Origin: CADEFX01 sp050260355
GTDB taxonomy: Bacteria; Pseudomonadota; Alphaproteobacteria; Rhizobiales; Hyphomicrobiaceae
Reading direction: 5' to 3'
DNA: 64,000 bases
Assembly (NCBI GenBank): GCA_050260355.1
Contig: JBLNBZ010000136.1
Span: 11,847 to 75,846 of the forward strand
A program made the translations under genes and the position numbers. Every line of letters begins with the position of its first letter. The first letter of the stretch is position 1. This document shows positions 38,677 to 47,601 of this stretch, one piece after another. Below the pieces are notes generated by a model. That model saw only the letters and a program-made list of their open reading frames with translations. It was not told the DNA's origin and did no database searches.

Positions 38677-39516
38677 GTGCTCCGCATCGTCGATCTGACC
38701 AAGCGCTATCCGAAGGGCGACCGGGCGCTGAACGGGGTCTCGCTCAGCGTGCCGCCCGGGCAGGTGGTCGGGCTCATCGGTCCCTCAGGCGCGGGCAAGT
38801 CAACGCTCATCCGCTGCGTGAATCGCCTCGTCGAGCCGACCTCGGGCCAGCTCTATCTGGGCGAGCTCGAGCTCACCGGCTTGTCGCGCAGCCGCCTGTG
38901 CGAGGCGCGGCGCCGCATCGGCATGATCTTTCAGGAGTTCGCCCTGGTCGAACGCCTGACCGTGATGGAGAACGTGCTCTCGGGGCGACTGGGCTACGTC
39001 TCCTTCTGGCGGTCGCTGACCCGCCGCTTCCCTCAGGCCGATATCGCCAAGGCCTTCGCCATCCTCGAGCGTGTCGGGCTCAGCGAGCATGTCGACAAGC
39101 GCGCCGATGCGCTGTCCGGCGGCCAGCGCCAGCGGGTCGGCATCGCCCGCGCGCTCGAGCAGGATCCCGAGCTTCTCCTGGTCGATGAGCCGACGGCCAG
39201 TCTGGACCCGAAGACTTCGCGCCAGATCATGCGGCTCATCACGGAGATCTGCGCGGAGCGCAAGCTGGCGGCCATCATCAACATCCACGACGTTGCGCTG
39301 GCGCAGATGTTCGTCGCCCGCATCATCGGGCTGCGCGCCGGCAAGATCGTCTACGACGGGCCGCCGTCGGGTCTGACGCAAGACACGCTGGTCGCCATAT
39401 ACGGCGAGGAGGACTGGACTGCGCTGTCCGCCAAGTACAAGGAGGACGCCGAGGACGCTGCTGCTGCGGCGGCCGGCTCGATGCCTGCGCGCGACAAGCT
39501 CGAGGCCAACGCATGA
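38677..39516 (+). CDS. phnC: Phosphonate-type ABC transporter ATP-binding protein
   Basis: 279 residues from GTG 38677. Walker A G-P-S-G-A-G-K-S-T, signature L-S-G-G-Q-R-Q-R-V and Walker B L-L-L-V-D-E-P-T-A-S-L-D are intact. The pattern around F-Q-E-F-A-L-V-E-R-L-T-V matches PhnC. It powers the phnE permeases; the stop overlaps the first phnE by four bases. A C-terminal Ala-rich tail (about residues 258-279) is longer than usual. Confidence 0.94.
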   Translation: MLRIVDLTKRYPKGDRALNGVSLSVPPGQVVGLIGPSGAGKSTLIRCVNRLVEPTSGQLYLGELELTGLSRSRLCEARRRIGMIFQEFALVERLTVMENVLSGRLGYVSFWRSLTRRFPQADIAKAFAILERVGLSEHVDKRADALSGGQRQRVGIARALEQDPELLLVDEPTASLDPKTSRQIMRLITEICAERKLAAIINIHDVALAQMFVARIIGLRAGKIVYDGPPSGLTQDTLVAIYGEEDWTALSAKYKEDAEDAAAAAAGSMPARDKLEANA

Positions 39517-40319
39517 GCGCGACCATCCGCGCGCGTACCGAATGGCGGCGCCCGCCGCTCATTGGCAATGCCTGGCTGCGCTGGACGATCTATGTCGGAG
39601 CCCTCGCCTATCTCGTCGTGGCGATCGGCTCCATGAACGTCAACTGGGCGCGGCTCGCCGAGGGACTCAGCCGCGGGTGGCGCTTCATCGAGGGGTTCCT
39701 GCATCCCAATTTCAGCTCGCGCGCTGAAGACATCGCTATCGGGCTGCAGGAGAGTCTGACGATGACCCTGTGCGCCACCGTCGCCGGCATCGCACTGTCG
39801 ATCCCGGTCGGCATCGGGGCTGCACGCAACATTGCGCCGCGTCCCGTCTATTTCCTGTGCCGCGGCATCGTCGCGGTGGCGCGCTCCTTCCAGGAGATCC
39901 TCTACGCCATCTTCTTCGTCGCCATGTTCGGCTTCGGCACGTTTGCAGGCTTCCTCACCATCTCCTTCGCCACCATCGGCTTCCTCGGCAAGCTGCTGGC
40001 CGAGGACATCGAGGATATCGACGAAGGCCAGGCCGAGGCCATCCGAGCCACCGGGGCGAGCTGGCTCCAGGTCCTGAACTACGGTGTCCAGCCCCAGGTC
40101 CTGCCGCGCCTGATCGGCCTGTCGCTCTATCGCCTCGATATCAATTTCCGCGAATCCGCCGTGGTCGGCATCGTCGGGGCCGGCGGCATCGGCGCCACGC
40201 TCAACACAGCCATCAGCCGCTACGAGTACGATGTGGCCGCCGCCATCCTGATGATCATCATCCTCATCGTGCTGGCCGCCGAGTACTCCTCGAGCCATAT
40301 CCGCCGTTGGGTGCAGTGA
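39513..40319 (+). CDS. phnE: Phosphonate-type ABC transporter permease, first copy
   Basis: 268 residues with six membrane helices. The cytoplasmic EAA-loop (E-A-I-R-A-T-G-A-S-W-L-Q-V) that docks on PhnC is present, and the C-terminal G-I-V-G-A-G-G-I-G motif is typical of PhnE. Overlaps phnC by four bases (ATGA) and the next gene by one (TGATG). Confidence 0.93.
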   Translation: MSATIRARTEWRRPPLIGNAWLRWTIYVGALAYLVVAIGSMNVNWARLAEGLSRGWRFIEGFLHPNFSSRAEDIAIGLQESLTMTLCATVAGIALSIPVGIGAARNIAPRPVYFLCRGIVAVARSFQEILYAIFFVAMFGFGTFAGFLTISFATIGFLGKLLAEDIEDIDEGQAEAIRATGASWLQVLNYGVQPQVLPRLIGLSLYRLDINFRESAVVGIVGAGGIGATLNTAISRYEYDVAAAILMIIILIVLAAEYSSSHIRRWVQ

Positions 40320-41134
40320 TGCCGGTCCACATTGCATCGGGCATCCCGCAGTGGCGCCACCGGACGACTGCAGGCCAGCTCGCCCTTTGGGGCGCCTGGT
40401 TGTTGCTGGTCGCTCTCACCGTGGTCTGCTGGCGCGTGATGACCAAGGACACGATGTGGGACTTCGTCGCCTCCGCACCGGCGCAGGCGGCCGACATCGC
40501 GGCCCGCATGTTCCCGCCGCGCTGGAGCTACATGGAGAAGCTCTGGTGGCCGATCTGGGAGACGTTGAACATTGCCACCGTCGGCACGCTGCTGGCGGTG
40601 ATCCTCGGCACGCCGCTCGCTTTTCTGGCCGCGCGTAATACCACGCCCAGTGCACTGATCGCCCGCCCCATTGCGCTGCTGATCATCGTCTCCTCCCGCT
40701 CGATCAACGGCTTGATCTGGGGCCTGCTGCTCGTCTCGATCATCGGTCCTGGCGTGCTCGCCGGCACGCTGGCCATCGCGCTGCGGTCGCTCGGCTTCAT
40801 CGGCAAGCTGCTCTACGAGGCAATCGAGGAAATCGACCGCGCGCCTGTCGAGGCGATCACGGCGACCGGCGCGAGCCGGGCTCAGGTGATCGACTACGCC
40901 ATCGTGCCGCAGATCCTCCCCGCGTTTGCCGGCATCTCGGTCTATCGCTGGGACATCAACATTCGCGAGTCCGCTATCCTCGGCCTCGTCGGCGCGGGCG
41001 GCATCGGCCTGCAACTCGAGGCCTCCCTGTCCACGCTGGCGTGGCCGCAGGTGACCATGATCCTGATCGTGATCCTCTCAGCAGTCCTGCTCAGCGAGTG
41101 GGTCTCTGCGCGCATCCGCCACGCCATCATCTGA
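40319..41134 (+). CDS. phnE: Phosphonate-type ABC transporter permease, second copy
   Basis: 271 residues, six membrane helices, EAA-loop E-A-I-T-A-T-G-A-S-R-A-Q-V and G-L-V-G-A-G-G-I-G, clearly homologous to the first PhnE. Two permease genes imply a heterodimeric channel. The stop codon TGA (41132-41134) lies directly against the complement of the ctaD stop (41135-41137), with no bases between. No phnGHIJKLM (C-P lyase) or ptxD gene follows. Confidence 0.93.
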   Translation: MPVHIASGIPQWRHRTTAGQLALWGAWLLLVALTVVCWRVMTKDTMWDFVASAPAQAADIAARMFPPRWSYMEKLWWPIWETLNIATVGTLLAVILGTPLAFLAARNTTPSALIARPIALLIIVSSRSINGLIWGLLLVSIIGPGVLAGTLAIALRSLGFIGKLLYEAIEEIDRAPVEAITATGASRAQVIDYAIVPQILPAFAGISVYRWDINIRESAILGLVGAGGIGLQLEASLSTLAWPQVTMILIVILSAVLLSEWVSARIRHAII

Positions 41135-42730
41135 TCATTGGACGTGTGGCAGAGTCTCGAAGGTATGGAACGGCGGCGGCGACGGCAGCGTCCATTCCAG
41201 AGTCGTGGCGCCTTCGCCCCAAGGATTCGCCGACGCCCTCACTCGAGCAATGAAGTAGGCGTAGATCATTCCGGCAAAGAAAATCAGCGTTCCGACCGCG
41301 GTGATGTAGGCGCCGATCGAGGATACGAGATTCCATCCCGCGAACGCATCGGGATAGTCGGCATAGCGCCGCGGCATGCCGGCCAGACCCAGAAAATGTT
41401 GCGGGAAGAACAGGACGTTGGCGCCGATGAATGTCGTCCAGAAGTGCAGCTTGCCGAGCGTCTCGTTGTACATGTACCCGGTCATCTTCGGGAACCAGTA
41501 GTACCAGGCCGCGAAGATCGCGAACACGGCGCCTACCGATAGAACATAGTGGAAGTGGGCGACCACGTAGTACGTGTCCTGCAGCACCCGGTCCATGCCG
41601 GCGTTTGCCAGCATGACGCCGGTCACACCGCCTATCGTGAACAGGAAGATGAAGCCGAGCGCCCAGAGCAGCGGCACGCGAAACTGAACGGATCCGCCCC
41701 ACATGGTGGCGATCCAGGAGAACACTTTCACGCCTGTCGGCACCGCGATCACCATGGTCGCGAACGTGAAGAACGCCTGCGCGCTCTCATCCATGCCGGA
41801 CGTATACATGTGGTGGCCCCAGACGACGAAGCCGACCACGCCGATGGCGACCATCGCATAGACCATGCCGAGGTAGCCGAAAATAGGCTTCCTCGAGAAG
41901 GTCGAGACGATCTGGCTGACGATGCCGAACCCGGGCAGGATCAGGATGTAGACTTCCGGGTGCCCGAAGAACCAGAACAGGTGCTGATAAAGGAGCGCAT
42001 CGCCGCCTCCCGCAGCCGAGAAGAACGTGGTGCCGAAGTTGCGGTCGGTGAGCAGCATGGTCAGCGCGCCGGCGAGCACCGGCAGCGCGAGCAGCAGCAG
42101 GAATGCCGTCACCAGGATGCTCCAGACGAACAGCGGCATCTTGTGCAGCGTCATGCCTGGCGCGCGCATGTTGAAGATCGTCGTGATGAAGTTGATGGCG
42201 CCGAGGATCGAGGACGCCCCGGCGATGTGGAGCGACAGGATGGCGAAGTCCATCGCCGGTCCGGGGTGTCCGCTCGTCGACAATGGCGGGTAGTTGGTCC
42301 AGCCGGCGCCGATGCCGTTCATGCCAGGCGGGCCTTCCACGAAAAACGATGTGAAGAGCAGCGTCAGCGAAGCCGGCAACAGCCAGAACGATATGTTGTT
42401 CATTCTCGGGAATGCCATGTCCGGCGCGCCGATCATCAGCGGCACCAGCCAGTTGCCGAAGCCGCCGATCATGGCCGGCATGACCATGAAGAAGATCATG
42501 ATGAGGCCATGCGCCGCCACCGCCTCGTTGTAAGCGTGACCGTTGGCAAAGTACTGAAGGCCCGGCTCCTGCAATTCCGCGCGCATCAGCACCGACAGCG
42601 TGCCGCCGGCCAGCCCGCCGACGAGGGCGAACAGCAGGTACATGGTGCCGATATCTTTGTGGTTGGTCGAGAACAGCCATCGGCCGATCCCGGCCGGGCG
42701 GTCACTGGCGGCATATGTCGTAGCGGTCAT
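41135..42730 (-). CDS. ctaD: Cytochrome c oxidase subunit I (aa3 type)
   Basis: 531 residues from ATG 42730 (the frame to 42823 lacks support). Twelve membrane helices with all metal ligands: H74 (A-A-H-G-L-I-M-I-F-F), H257 in G-H-P-E259-V-Y261 with the proton-path Glu and cross-linked Tyr, H306/H307 in W-G-H-H-M-Y, and H-x-H in V-A-H-F-H-Y. The D-channel M-N-N-I-S-F-W is present. Subunit II, III and the assembly genes are not in the window, so this is an orphan copy that must pair with subunits made elsewhere. It follows livF in the same direction after 107 bases. Confidence 0.95.
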   Translation of the reverse strand: MTATTYAASDRPAGIGRWLFSTNHKDIGTMYLLFALVGGLAGGTLSVLMRAELQEPGLQYFANGHAYNEAVAAHGLIMIFFMVMPAMIGGFGNWLVPLMIGAPDMAFPRMNNISFWLLPASLTLLFTSFFVEGPPGMNGIGAGWTNYPPLSTSGHPGPAMDFAILSLHIAGASSILGAINFITTIFNMRAPGMTLHKMPLFVWSILVTAFLLLLALPVLAGALTMLLTDRNFGTTFFSAAGGGDALLYQHLFWFFGHPEVYILILPGFGIVSQIVSTFSRKPIFGYLGMVYAMVAIGVVGFVVWGHHMYTSGMDESAQAFFTFATMVIAVPTGVKVFSWIATMWGGSVQFRVPLLWALGFIFLFTIGGVTGVMLANAGMDRVLQDTYYVVAHFHYVLSVGAVFAIFAAWYYWFPKMTGYMYNETLGKLHFWTTFIGANVLFFPQHFLGLAGMPRRYADYPDAFAGWNLVSSIGAYITAVGTLIFFAGMIYAYFIARVRASANPWGEGATTLEWTLPSPPPFHTFETLPHVQ

Positions 42731-42837
42731 GGACGACACACCTCGAGCGCGGGCGTGCTCCCCGTCCATTGCACAGCAGCTTAACCAGCGATCGCCGGGG
42801 CTGGTGCAAGCCGATTGTCGCAACCCCTCGGCTGCGC

Positions 42838-43542
42838 TCAGGCTCCGAGGTAGGCCGTCTTGACGTGCGGGTTGTCGAGCAGCTCCGCGCCGGTGCCCGT
42901 GAGGGTCACCCGTCCCTGCTCGAGGACGTAGGAGCGGTCGGACAGCTCCAGGGCCGCAAAGGCATTCTGCTCCACCATGATCACGGTGACGCCCTGCGCA
43001 CGCACCTCCTTGATGATCTCCAACGTGCGCTCGACCAGGTTGGGTGCCAGTCCCAGCGACGGCTCATCGAACAGGATGAGCTTGGGGTGCGACATCAGCG
43101 CGCGCGAGATGGCCAGCATCTGCTGCTCGCCGCCGGACAGCGTCCCCGCCGCCTGGTTGCGCCGCTCGTGCAGGATCGGAAAGCGCTCGAATATCCGGCG
43201 CATGTCGGTTGCCGTTTCCCGCGCGTCCTTGCGAAGGTAGCATCCCATTTCCAGGTTCTCGAGCACCGTCATATAGGGGAATACGCGCCGTCCCTCGGGA
43301 CAGTGGGCGATGCCGAGCTCGAGAATGCGCCGGGGCGACGCGCGCGTGATATCCTCGCCGCGGAAGACGATGCGCCCGGCGGCCGGCGGCAGTACGCCGG
43401 AGATCGCCTTCAACGTGGTCGTCTTGCCGGCGCCGTTGGCGCCGATCAGCGTCACCAGCTCGCCCTGCTGCACATCGATCGACAGGTCGCTGATGGCTGC
43501 GACCTTGCCGTAGCGGCACGTGAGCCCTTCAACTGTGAGCAC
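42838..43542 (-). CDS. livF: Liv-type ABC transporter ATP-binding protein
   Basis: 234 residues from GTG 43542. Walker A G-A-N-G-A-G-K-T-T, signature L-S-G-G-E-Q-Q-M-L and Walker B L-I-L-F-D-E-P are present. Family branch HAAT (hydrophobic amino acid / urea / amide uptake). It overlaps livG by 14 bases. The substrate specificity of Liv transporters is set by the binding protein, and the operon context here suggests a catabolic substrate rather than branched-chain amino acids. Confidence 0.94.
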   Translation of the reverse strand: MLTVEGLTCRYGKVAAISDLSIDVQQGELVTLIGANGAGKTTTLKAISGVLPPAAGRIVFRGEDITRASPRRILELGIAHCPEGRRVFPYMTVLENLEMGCYLRKDARETATDMRRIFERFPILHERRNQAAGTLSGGEQQMLAISRALMSHPKLILFDEPSLGLAPNLVERTLEIIKEVRAQGVTVIMVEQNAFAALELSDRSYVLEQGRVTLTGTGAELLDNPHVKTAYLGA

Positions 43543-44323
43543 GGGCGTACCTCTCGCCGAGATAGGCGCGGATCACTTCAGGATCGCGCTGGATAGCGCT
43601 GGGCGGGCCATCGGCGATGACGCGTCCATGATTGAGGCAGATGACCCGATCGGACACGCCCATGACCATCTTCATGTCGTGCTCGACGAGCAGCACCGTG
43701 ATCCCGCGCGCTCTGATCCGCCCGAGCAGGCTCATGAAGCTCGCGGTCTCGGACGGGTTCATGCCCGAAACCGGCTCATCGAGCAGCAACAGCTTGGGCT
43801 TTGCGGCAAGGGCGATCGCCACCTCGAGCAATCTCAGCTCGCCATAGGGCAGGGACCCGGCGATCTGCCGCTTGCGGGGCTGCAACCCGACGAGCGCCAG
43901 GATCTCGTCCGCCTGCCGGGCGAGCTCGCTCTCCTCGCGCGCAATCGACGGAAGCCCGAGCAGGATGGCAAGCGGCCGCTGCGTCGATCTCAGGTGCAGC
44001 CCCAGCAGCACGTTGCCCAGAACGGTCTGCGTCATGAACACGCTGGTCTTTTGAAAGGTGCGGACGATGCCCTGCTCGGCAATCCGGTTGGTCTTGAGGC
44101 CGTTGATCCGCTGGCCGCGATAGGTGATGTCGCCGGCCTCCGGCTGAATGTACCCGGTGATGGCGTTGAACACGGAGGTCTTGCCGGCGCCGTTCGGGCC
44201 GATCAGTGACAGCACTTCCCCTTGTTCCACGTGGAACGTCATGCCTTCGACGGCCTTCAGACCGCCGAACCGGATGGTCAATCCATCAACCATCAGCTCC
44301 GGTCTCGTAAGCTGCGCCGTCAT
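43529..44323 (-). CDS. livG: Liv-type ABC transporter ATP-binding protein
   Basis: 264 residues from ATG 44323, overlapping the livM stop by four bases. Walker A G-P-N-G-A-G-K-T-S, Walker B L-L-L-L-D-E-P and V-E-H-D-M-K-M-V-M (the LivG-type His loop). The signature region reads L-P-Y-G-E-L-R, the LivG variant of LSGGQ. Second nucleotide-binding subunit of the heterodimeric Liv importer. Confidence 0.94.
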   Translation of the reverse strand: MTAQLTRPELMVDGLTIRFGGLKAVEGMTFHVEQGEVLSLIGPNGAGKTSVFNAITGYIQPEAGDITYRGQRINGLKTNRIAEQGIVRTFQKTSVFMTQTVLGNVLLGLHLRSTQRPLAILLGLPSIAREESELARQADEILALVGLQPRKRQIAGSLPYGELRLLEVAIALAAKPKLLLLDEPVSGMNPSETASFMSLLGRIRARGITVLLVEHDMKMVMGVSDRVICLNHGRVIADGPPSAIQRDPEVIRAYLGERYARAHS

Positions 44324-45360
44324 CCGGCTGCCTCGGCGCTCGCGGCTCCGGGCGTCGAGCCGTTCATCGCCTGCTGGCGACCGCGCCACCAGTCCCGCAC
44401 CGCAGGCACGATGCCCTCCGGCAGGTAGTAGACGACGAGGATCATCAGCACGCCATAGACCACCCACTGCACCTCTGGCTTGATTTCCAGCGCGCGCAGC
44501 GACTCGGGCAGGAGCCCGAAAACCAGCCCGCCGACCACGGGACCGGCCAGCGTCCCCTTGCCGCCGGCGATGACCATGATGACCATCGTCACCGTATAGA
44601 TGAAGAGAAACACGTCGGGGTCCACGATGCGCACGTAGTGCGCGTAGAGAGCGCCTGCCGCGCCGGCGATGGCGGCCGACACGACTGTCGCCAGCACGAG
44701 GGACTTGGTGACGTCAACGCCGACCGATGCCGCCAGAGGCTCGTTCTCTCTGAGCGCGATCATGGCGCGGCCGGCACGGGAATGTACGAGCCGGCGGATG
44801 AGAACGTAGGCCACGATGGCGAACACGAGCACGAGATAGTAGTTGGCCGGCTTGCGCAGAAACGAGATCTCGAAGATCCCCGGCACGCCGAGCCGGAGGG
44901 GCGGAATGTTGTTGAGCGCCATCGGCCCTTGTGTCAGCTCCACCCAGTTGAGCGCCACGAGGCGGATGACCTCGGCGAAGCTGATCGTCACGATCACGAA
45001 GTAGGCGCCGCGCACCTTGAACGAGATCCTGCCGATGGCCCAGCCGCAAAGCCCCGCAATCAGGATCGCACACAGCACGCCGACCCATGCGGGCTTGGGC
45101 TCGAGCGTCACGAGCCAGTCGGGAAGCAGGTGCACCTGGAAGCCCAGCGACACGAGGCTCGTCGTGTACGCGCCGATGCCGAAGAAGGCGACATGGCCGA
45201 GGCTGAGCTGACCCGTGAAGCCCAGCAACAGGTTGAGGCTCATGGCCGCGATGATGAAGATGCCGGTGATGATCAGCACATGCAGGACATACAGATCCGT
45301 CATCCACAGCGGGATCGAGAACAGCAGGAGCAACCATGCTGCCGTCAGGCCGCGCTTCAT
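44320..45360 (-). CDS. livM: Liv-type ABC transporter permease
   Basis: 346 residues, eight to ten membrane helices, with L-L-G-F-T-G-Q-L-S-L-G-H and the EAA-like A-L-R-E-N-E-P-L-A-A-S-V-G-V. The last ~30 residues form a hydrophilic tail. Starts within the last four bases of livH (ATGA). Confidence 0.93.
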   Translation of the reverse strand: MKRGLTAAWLLLLFSIPLWMTDLYVLHVLIITGIFIIAAMSLNLLLGFTGQLSLGHVAFFGIGAYTTSLVSLGFQVHLLPDWLVTLEPKPAWVGVLCAILIAGLCGWAIGRISFKVRGAYFVIVTISFAEVIRLVALNWVELTQGPMALNNIPPLRLGVPGIFEISFLRKPANYYLVLVFAIVAYVLIRRLVHSRAGRAMIALRENEPLAASVGVDVTKSLVLATVVSAAIAGAAGALYAHYVRIVDPDVFLFIYTVTMVIMVIAGGKGTLAGPVVGGLVFGLLPESLRALEIKPEVQWVVYGVLMILVVYYLPEGIVPAVRDWWRGRQQAMNGSTPGAASAEAAG

Positions 45361-46229
45361 CCGATGCGCTCCTTCTGAGCAAACAGCCCTGTCGGCTTGA
45401 TGATCAGGATGAGAATGATCAGCAGGAAGCCCATGGCGTCGCGATAGCCCGAGGAGACGTAGCCGGCTCCGAGCTCCTCCATGAAAGCCAGGATGAATCC
45501 ACCGAGCGTGGCTCCCGGAATGCTGCCCAGGCCGCCGAGGATGACGATGGCGAAGGCCTTGAGGGAGGCGAGATCGCCCATGGTCGGGTAGACCACGAAC
45601 ACCGGTCCCAGCAGCGCGCCAGCCGCTGCCGCCAGCCCCGAGCCGAGCGCAAACGTGGCGGTGTGCACGCGATTGATGTCGACTCCCATGAGTGCGGCCA
45701 CCTCGCGATCCTGGAATGTGGCGCGCATCGCCTTGCCGAGCTTCGTCCGGTTGATCAGCGCATAGGCTGCTGCGATGAGCGCCAGAGCCACGATGAAGAC
45801 GAACAGGCGGTTCCACGAGACCGACACGGGGCCCAGCACCAGCGGTGAGGATGGGAACGGACTGTCGATCGATTTTGCCACGCCCGACCACGCCAGCTGC
45901 TCGAGGTTCTGCAGCGCGATCCATGCCCCGATCATCACCAGCATGGTCGTGTCGATGTCCGCGCCTCGGAGCCGGCGCAGAAGCACAAGCTCGATCGCGG
46001 CGCCGAGCGCTACACCGAGCAGCACCGCTAAAGGTAGGGCGAGCAGGAAGCTCACGCCCAGCACCATCACCCACATGTACATCATGTAGGCGCCGAAGGC
46101 GTAGAGCTCGCCGTGCGTGAAGTTCACGACGCGCATGATGCCGAAGATCAGGGTAAGCCCGATGCCGAGCAGCGCATAGGTGCCGCCCAGGATCAGGGCG
46201 TTCAGGCCGTGCTGCAGAAGCTGATCCAC
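45357..46229 (-). CDS. livH: Liv-type ABC transporter permease
   Basis: 290 residues from GTG 46229. Hydrophobic throughout, with the family features G-I-G-L-T-L-I-F-G-I-M and V-I-L-G-G-L-G-S-I-P-G. Pairs with LivM to form the membrane channel. A perfect palindrome lies between it and livK upstream. Confidence 0.93.
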   Translation of the reverse strand: MDQLLQHGLNALILGGTYALLGIGLTLIFGIMRVVNFTHGELYAFGAYMMYMWVMVLGVSFLLALPLAVLLGVALGAAIELVLLRRLRGADIDTTMLVMIGAWIALQNLEQLAWSGVAKSIDSPFPSSPLVLGPVSVSWNRLFVFIVALALIAAAYALINRTKLGKAMRATFQDREVAALMGVDINRVHTATFALGSGLAAAAGALLGPVFVVYPTMGDLASLKAFAIVILGGLGSIPGATLGGFILAFMEELGAGYVSSGYRDAMGFLLIILILIIKPTGLFAQKERIG

Positions 46230-46240
46230 GGGCGACCCCT

Positions 46241-46266
46241 CCCTCTCCCCGCGTACGGGGAGAGGG
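46241..46266. repeat. Perfect 11-bp inverted repeat between livK and livH
   Basis: CCCTCTCCCCG (46241-46251), loop CGTA, then CGGGGAGAGGG (46256-46266). It sits in the 46 bases between the livK stop and the livH start, on the same transcript. The sequence style (CTCTCCCC...GGGGAGAG) is that of short palindromic repeats scattered through rhizobial genomes. As RNA it would form a stable hairpin that could protect the livK message or lower expression of livHMGF. No T-run, so it is not a simple terminator. Confidence 0.75.
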
Positions 46267-46275
46267 CAGCTTGCC

Positions 46276-47427
46276 TTATTGCTTCACGACCTTGCCGCCT
46301 TCGATCTTCACCAGGTAGACGCTCGGCACGTTCTGCGCGCTTTCCTTGCCCGCCGGACCCTGCTTGATGAAGGCGATGTCGCCGTTGATGCCTTTGACCT
46401 TCACGTTCCACAGCGCCTTCTGGACCGCCTCCGGCTCGGCTTTGCCCGCGGCCTTGATCGCCTCGACGATCGTGTAAATGCCGTCCCAGCCACGGAAGCC
46501 TTCCGTGAGGCCGCCGACGTTGTGCTTCTTCTCGTTCCAGATCGCCACGAACTTCTTGGCGATGTCCGGGTTCCTGACCGCCTCCGGGAACCAGGGCGTG
46601 AAGAAAACCAGATGATAGGATCCGTTGGCCGCATCGCCTGCCTGCTGGATCAGCTGGTCCGGGGACACCGAGCCGCCTGTGGTGATGATGCGGGCGGTGA
46701 CCTGCTGATCCTTGGCCTGCTTGAGGATCAGCGTGGCCTGCTCCACCGCTGTCGTAACGAACAGCGTATCGCTGCCCGATGCCTTGATCTTCGCGAGCTG
46801 CGCCGAGAGGTCGGTCGCCTTCGGGTCCATGGTCTCCATGACGCCGACCTGCACCCCCTCCTTCTTCAGCATCCCGGAGAATTCCTTGGAGGCGCCGAGA
46901 CCGAAGTCATTGTTGGTGGCGAGGAAGTCAGCCTTCTTGATGCCGAGCTGCTTCACCAGTGGTGTAAAGGCCTTTGCCTCCATCTCCGAGGTCGGGCTGA
47001 TCCGGAAAATGTAGGGATTGCCTGAGGTCGTGATCTTGCCGGAGGATGATGTCTCCACCAGCATCGGCACCTTGTATTCCTCGAGTTTCGGCATGACGGC
47101 CAGGGTGAGCGTCGAGCTCCAGGCGCCCATCATCACCGGCACCTTGTCCTTGACGATCAGCTTCTCTGCTGTCGCCACCGCCTCCGTGGGGTTCGACTTG
47201 TTGTCCTCGATGATGAGCTGGATCTTCTTGCCGAGAACGCCACCGGCCTTATTGATCTCCTCCTCGGCGATCTTGGCGCCTTGCGCCACGTAGTTGCCGG
47301 AGGCCGCGAAGGCGCCCGTAAGTGGCTGCGTGACGCCGATCTTGATCGTGTCCTGGGCCGCCGCCGAACCTGCCATCAATGTTGCTGCCACGGCCGCGAG
47401 TAGGAACTTCAAACCCTGGTAGGTCAT
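46276..47427 (-). CDS. livK: Liv-type ABC transporter substrate-binding protein
   Basis: 383 residues with a signal peptide (F-L-L-A-A-V-A-A-T-L-M-A-G-S-A-A-A-Q) and the type I binding fold: I-K-I-G-V-T-Q-P-L-T-G-A-F-A and M-M-G-A-W-S-S-T-L-T. GGGAGG stands seven bases before the ATG. It belongs to the HAAT/LivK family, which covers branched-chain amino acids, amides, urea, aromatic acids and others. It lies at the end of the operon with the PLP enzyme, CoA-transferase and LLM genes, so it probably captures the pathway substrate or a related compound. A 174-base gap before it could hold an extra promoter. Confidence 0.92.
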   Translation of the reverse strand: MTYQGLKFLLAAVAATLMAGSAAAQDTIKIGVTQPLTGAFAASGNYVAQGAKIAEEEINKAGGVLGKKIQLIIEDNKSNPTEAVATAEKLIVKDKVPVMMGAWSSTLTLAVMPKLEEYKVPMLVETSSSGKITTSGNPYIFRISPTSEMEAKAFTPLVKQLGIKKADFLATNNDFGLGASKEFSGMLKKEGVQVGVMETMDPKATDLSAQLAKIKASGSDTLFVTTAVEQATLILKQAKDQQVTARIITTGGSVSPDQLIQQAGDAANGSYHLVFFTPWFPEAVRNPDIAKKFVAIWNEKKHNVGGLTEGFRGWDGIYTIVEAIKAAGKAEPEAVQKALWNVKVKGINGDIAFIKQGPAGKESAQNVPSVYLVKIEGGKVVKQ

Positions 47428-47601
47428 GCGTACCTCCCTTTACTGCGACGGAGCTGAGAGCGCGGATTCCTATTCGTTCTCCGGCTCGAAGTTTCGATCC
47501 TCAAACTTATTCCAAGATTAGAAACACCATCCCACTTGAGGCTATGGCCGCGCTGATCCGAAGACAAGCGGATCTGCGTTTTCACAATGCGCCTTTTGCA
47601 G

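Noticed and set aside
42838..47427. Branched-chain amino acid transporter as firm assignment
   Set aside because: The Liv family has broad ligands and the operon is shared with catabolic genes, so branched-chain specificity cannot be claimed from sequence.
47428..47601. Another copy of the island operator before livK
   Set aside because: No TTGT...CTA-N4-TAG arrangement could be found; only a weak GATCCG/CGGATC hairpin without a T-run is present.
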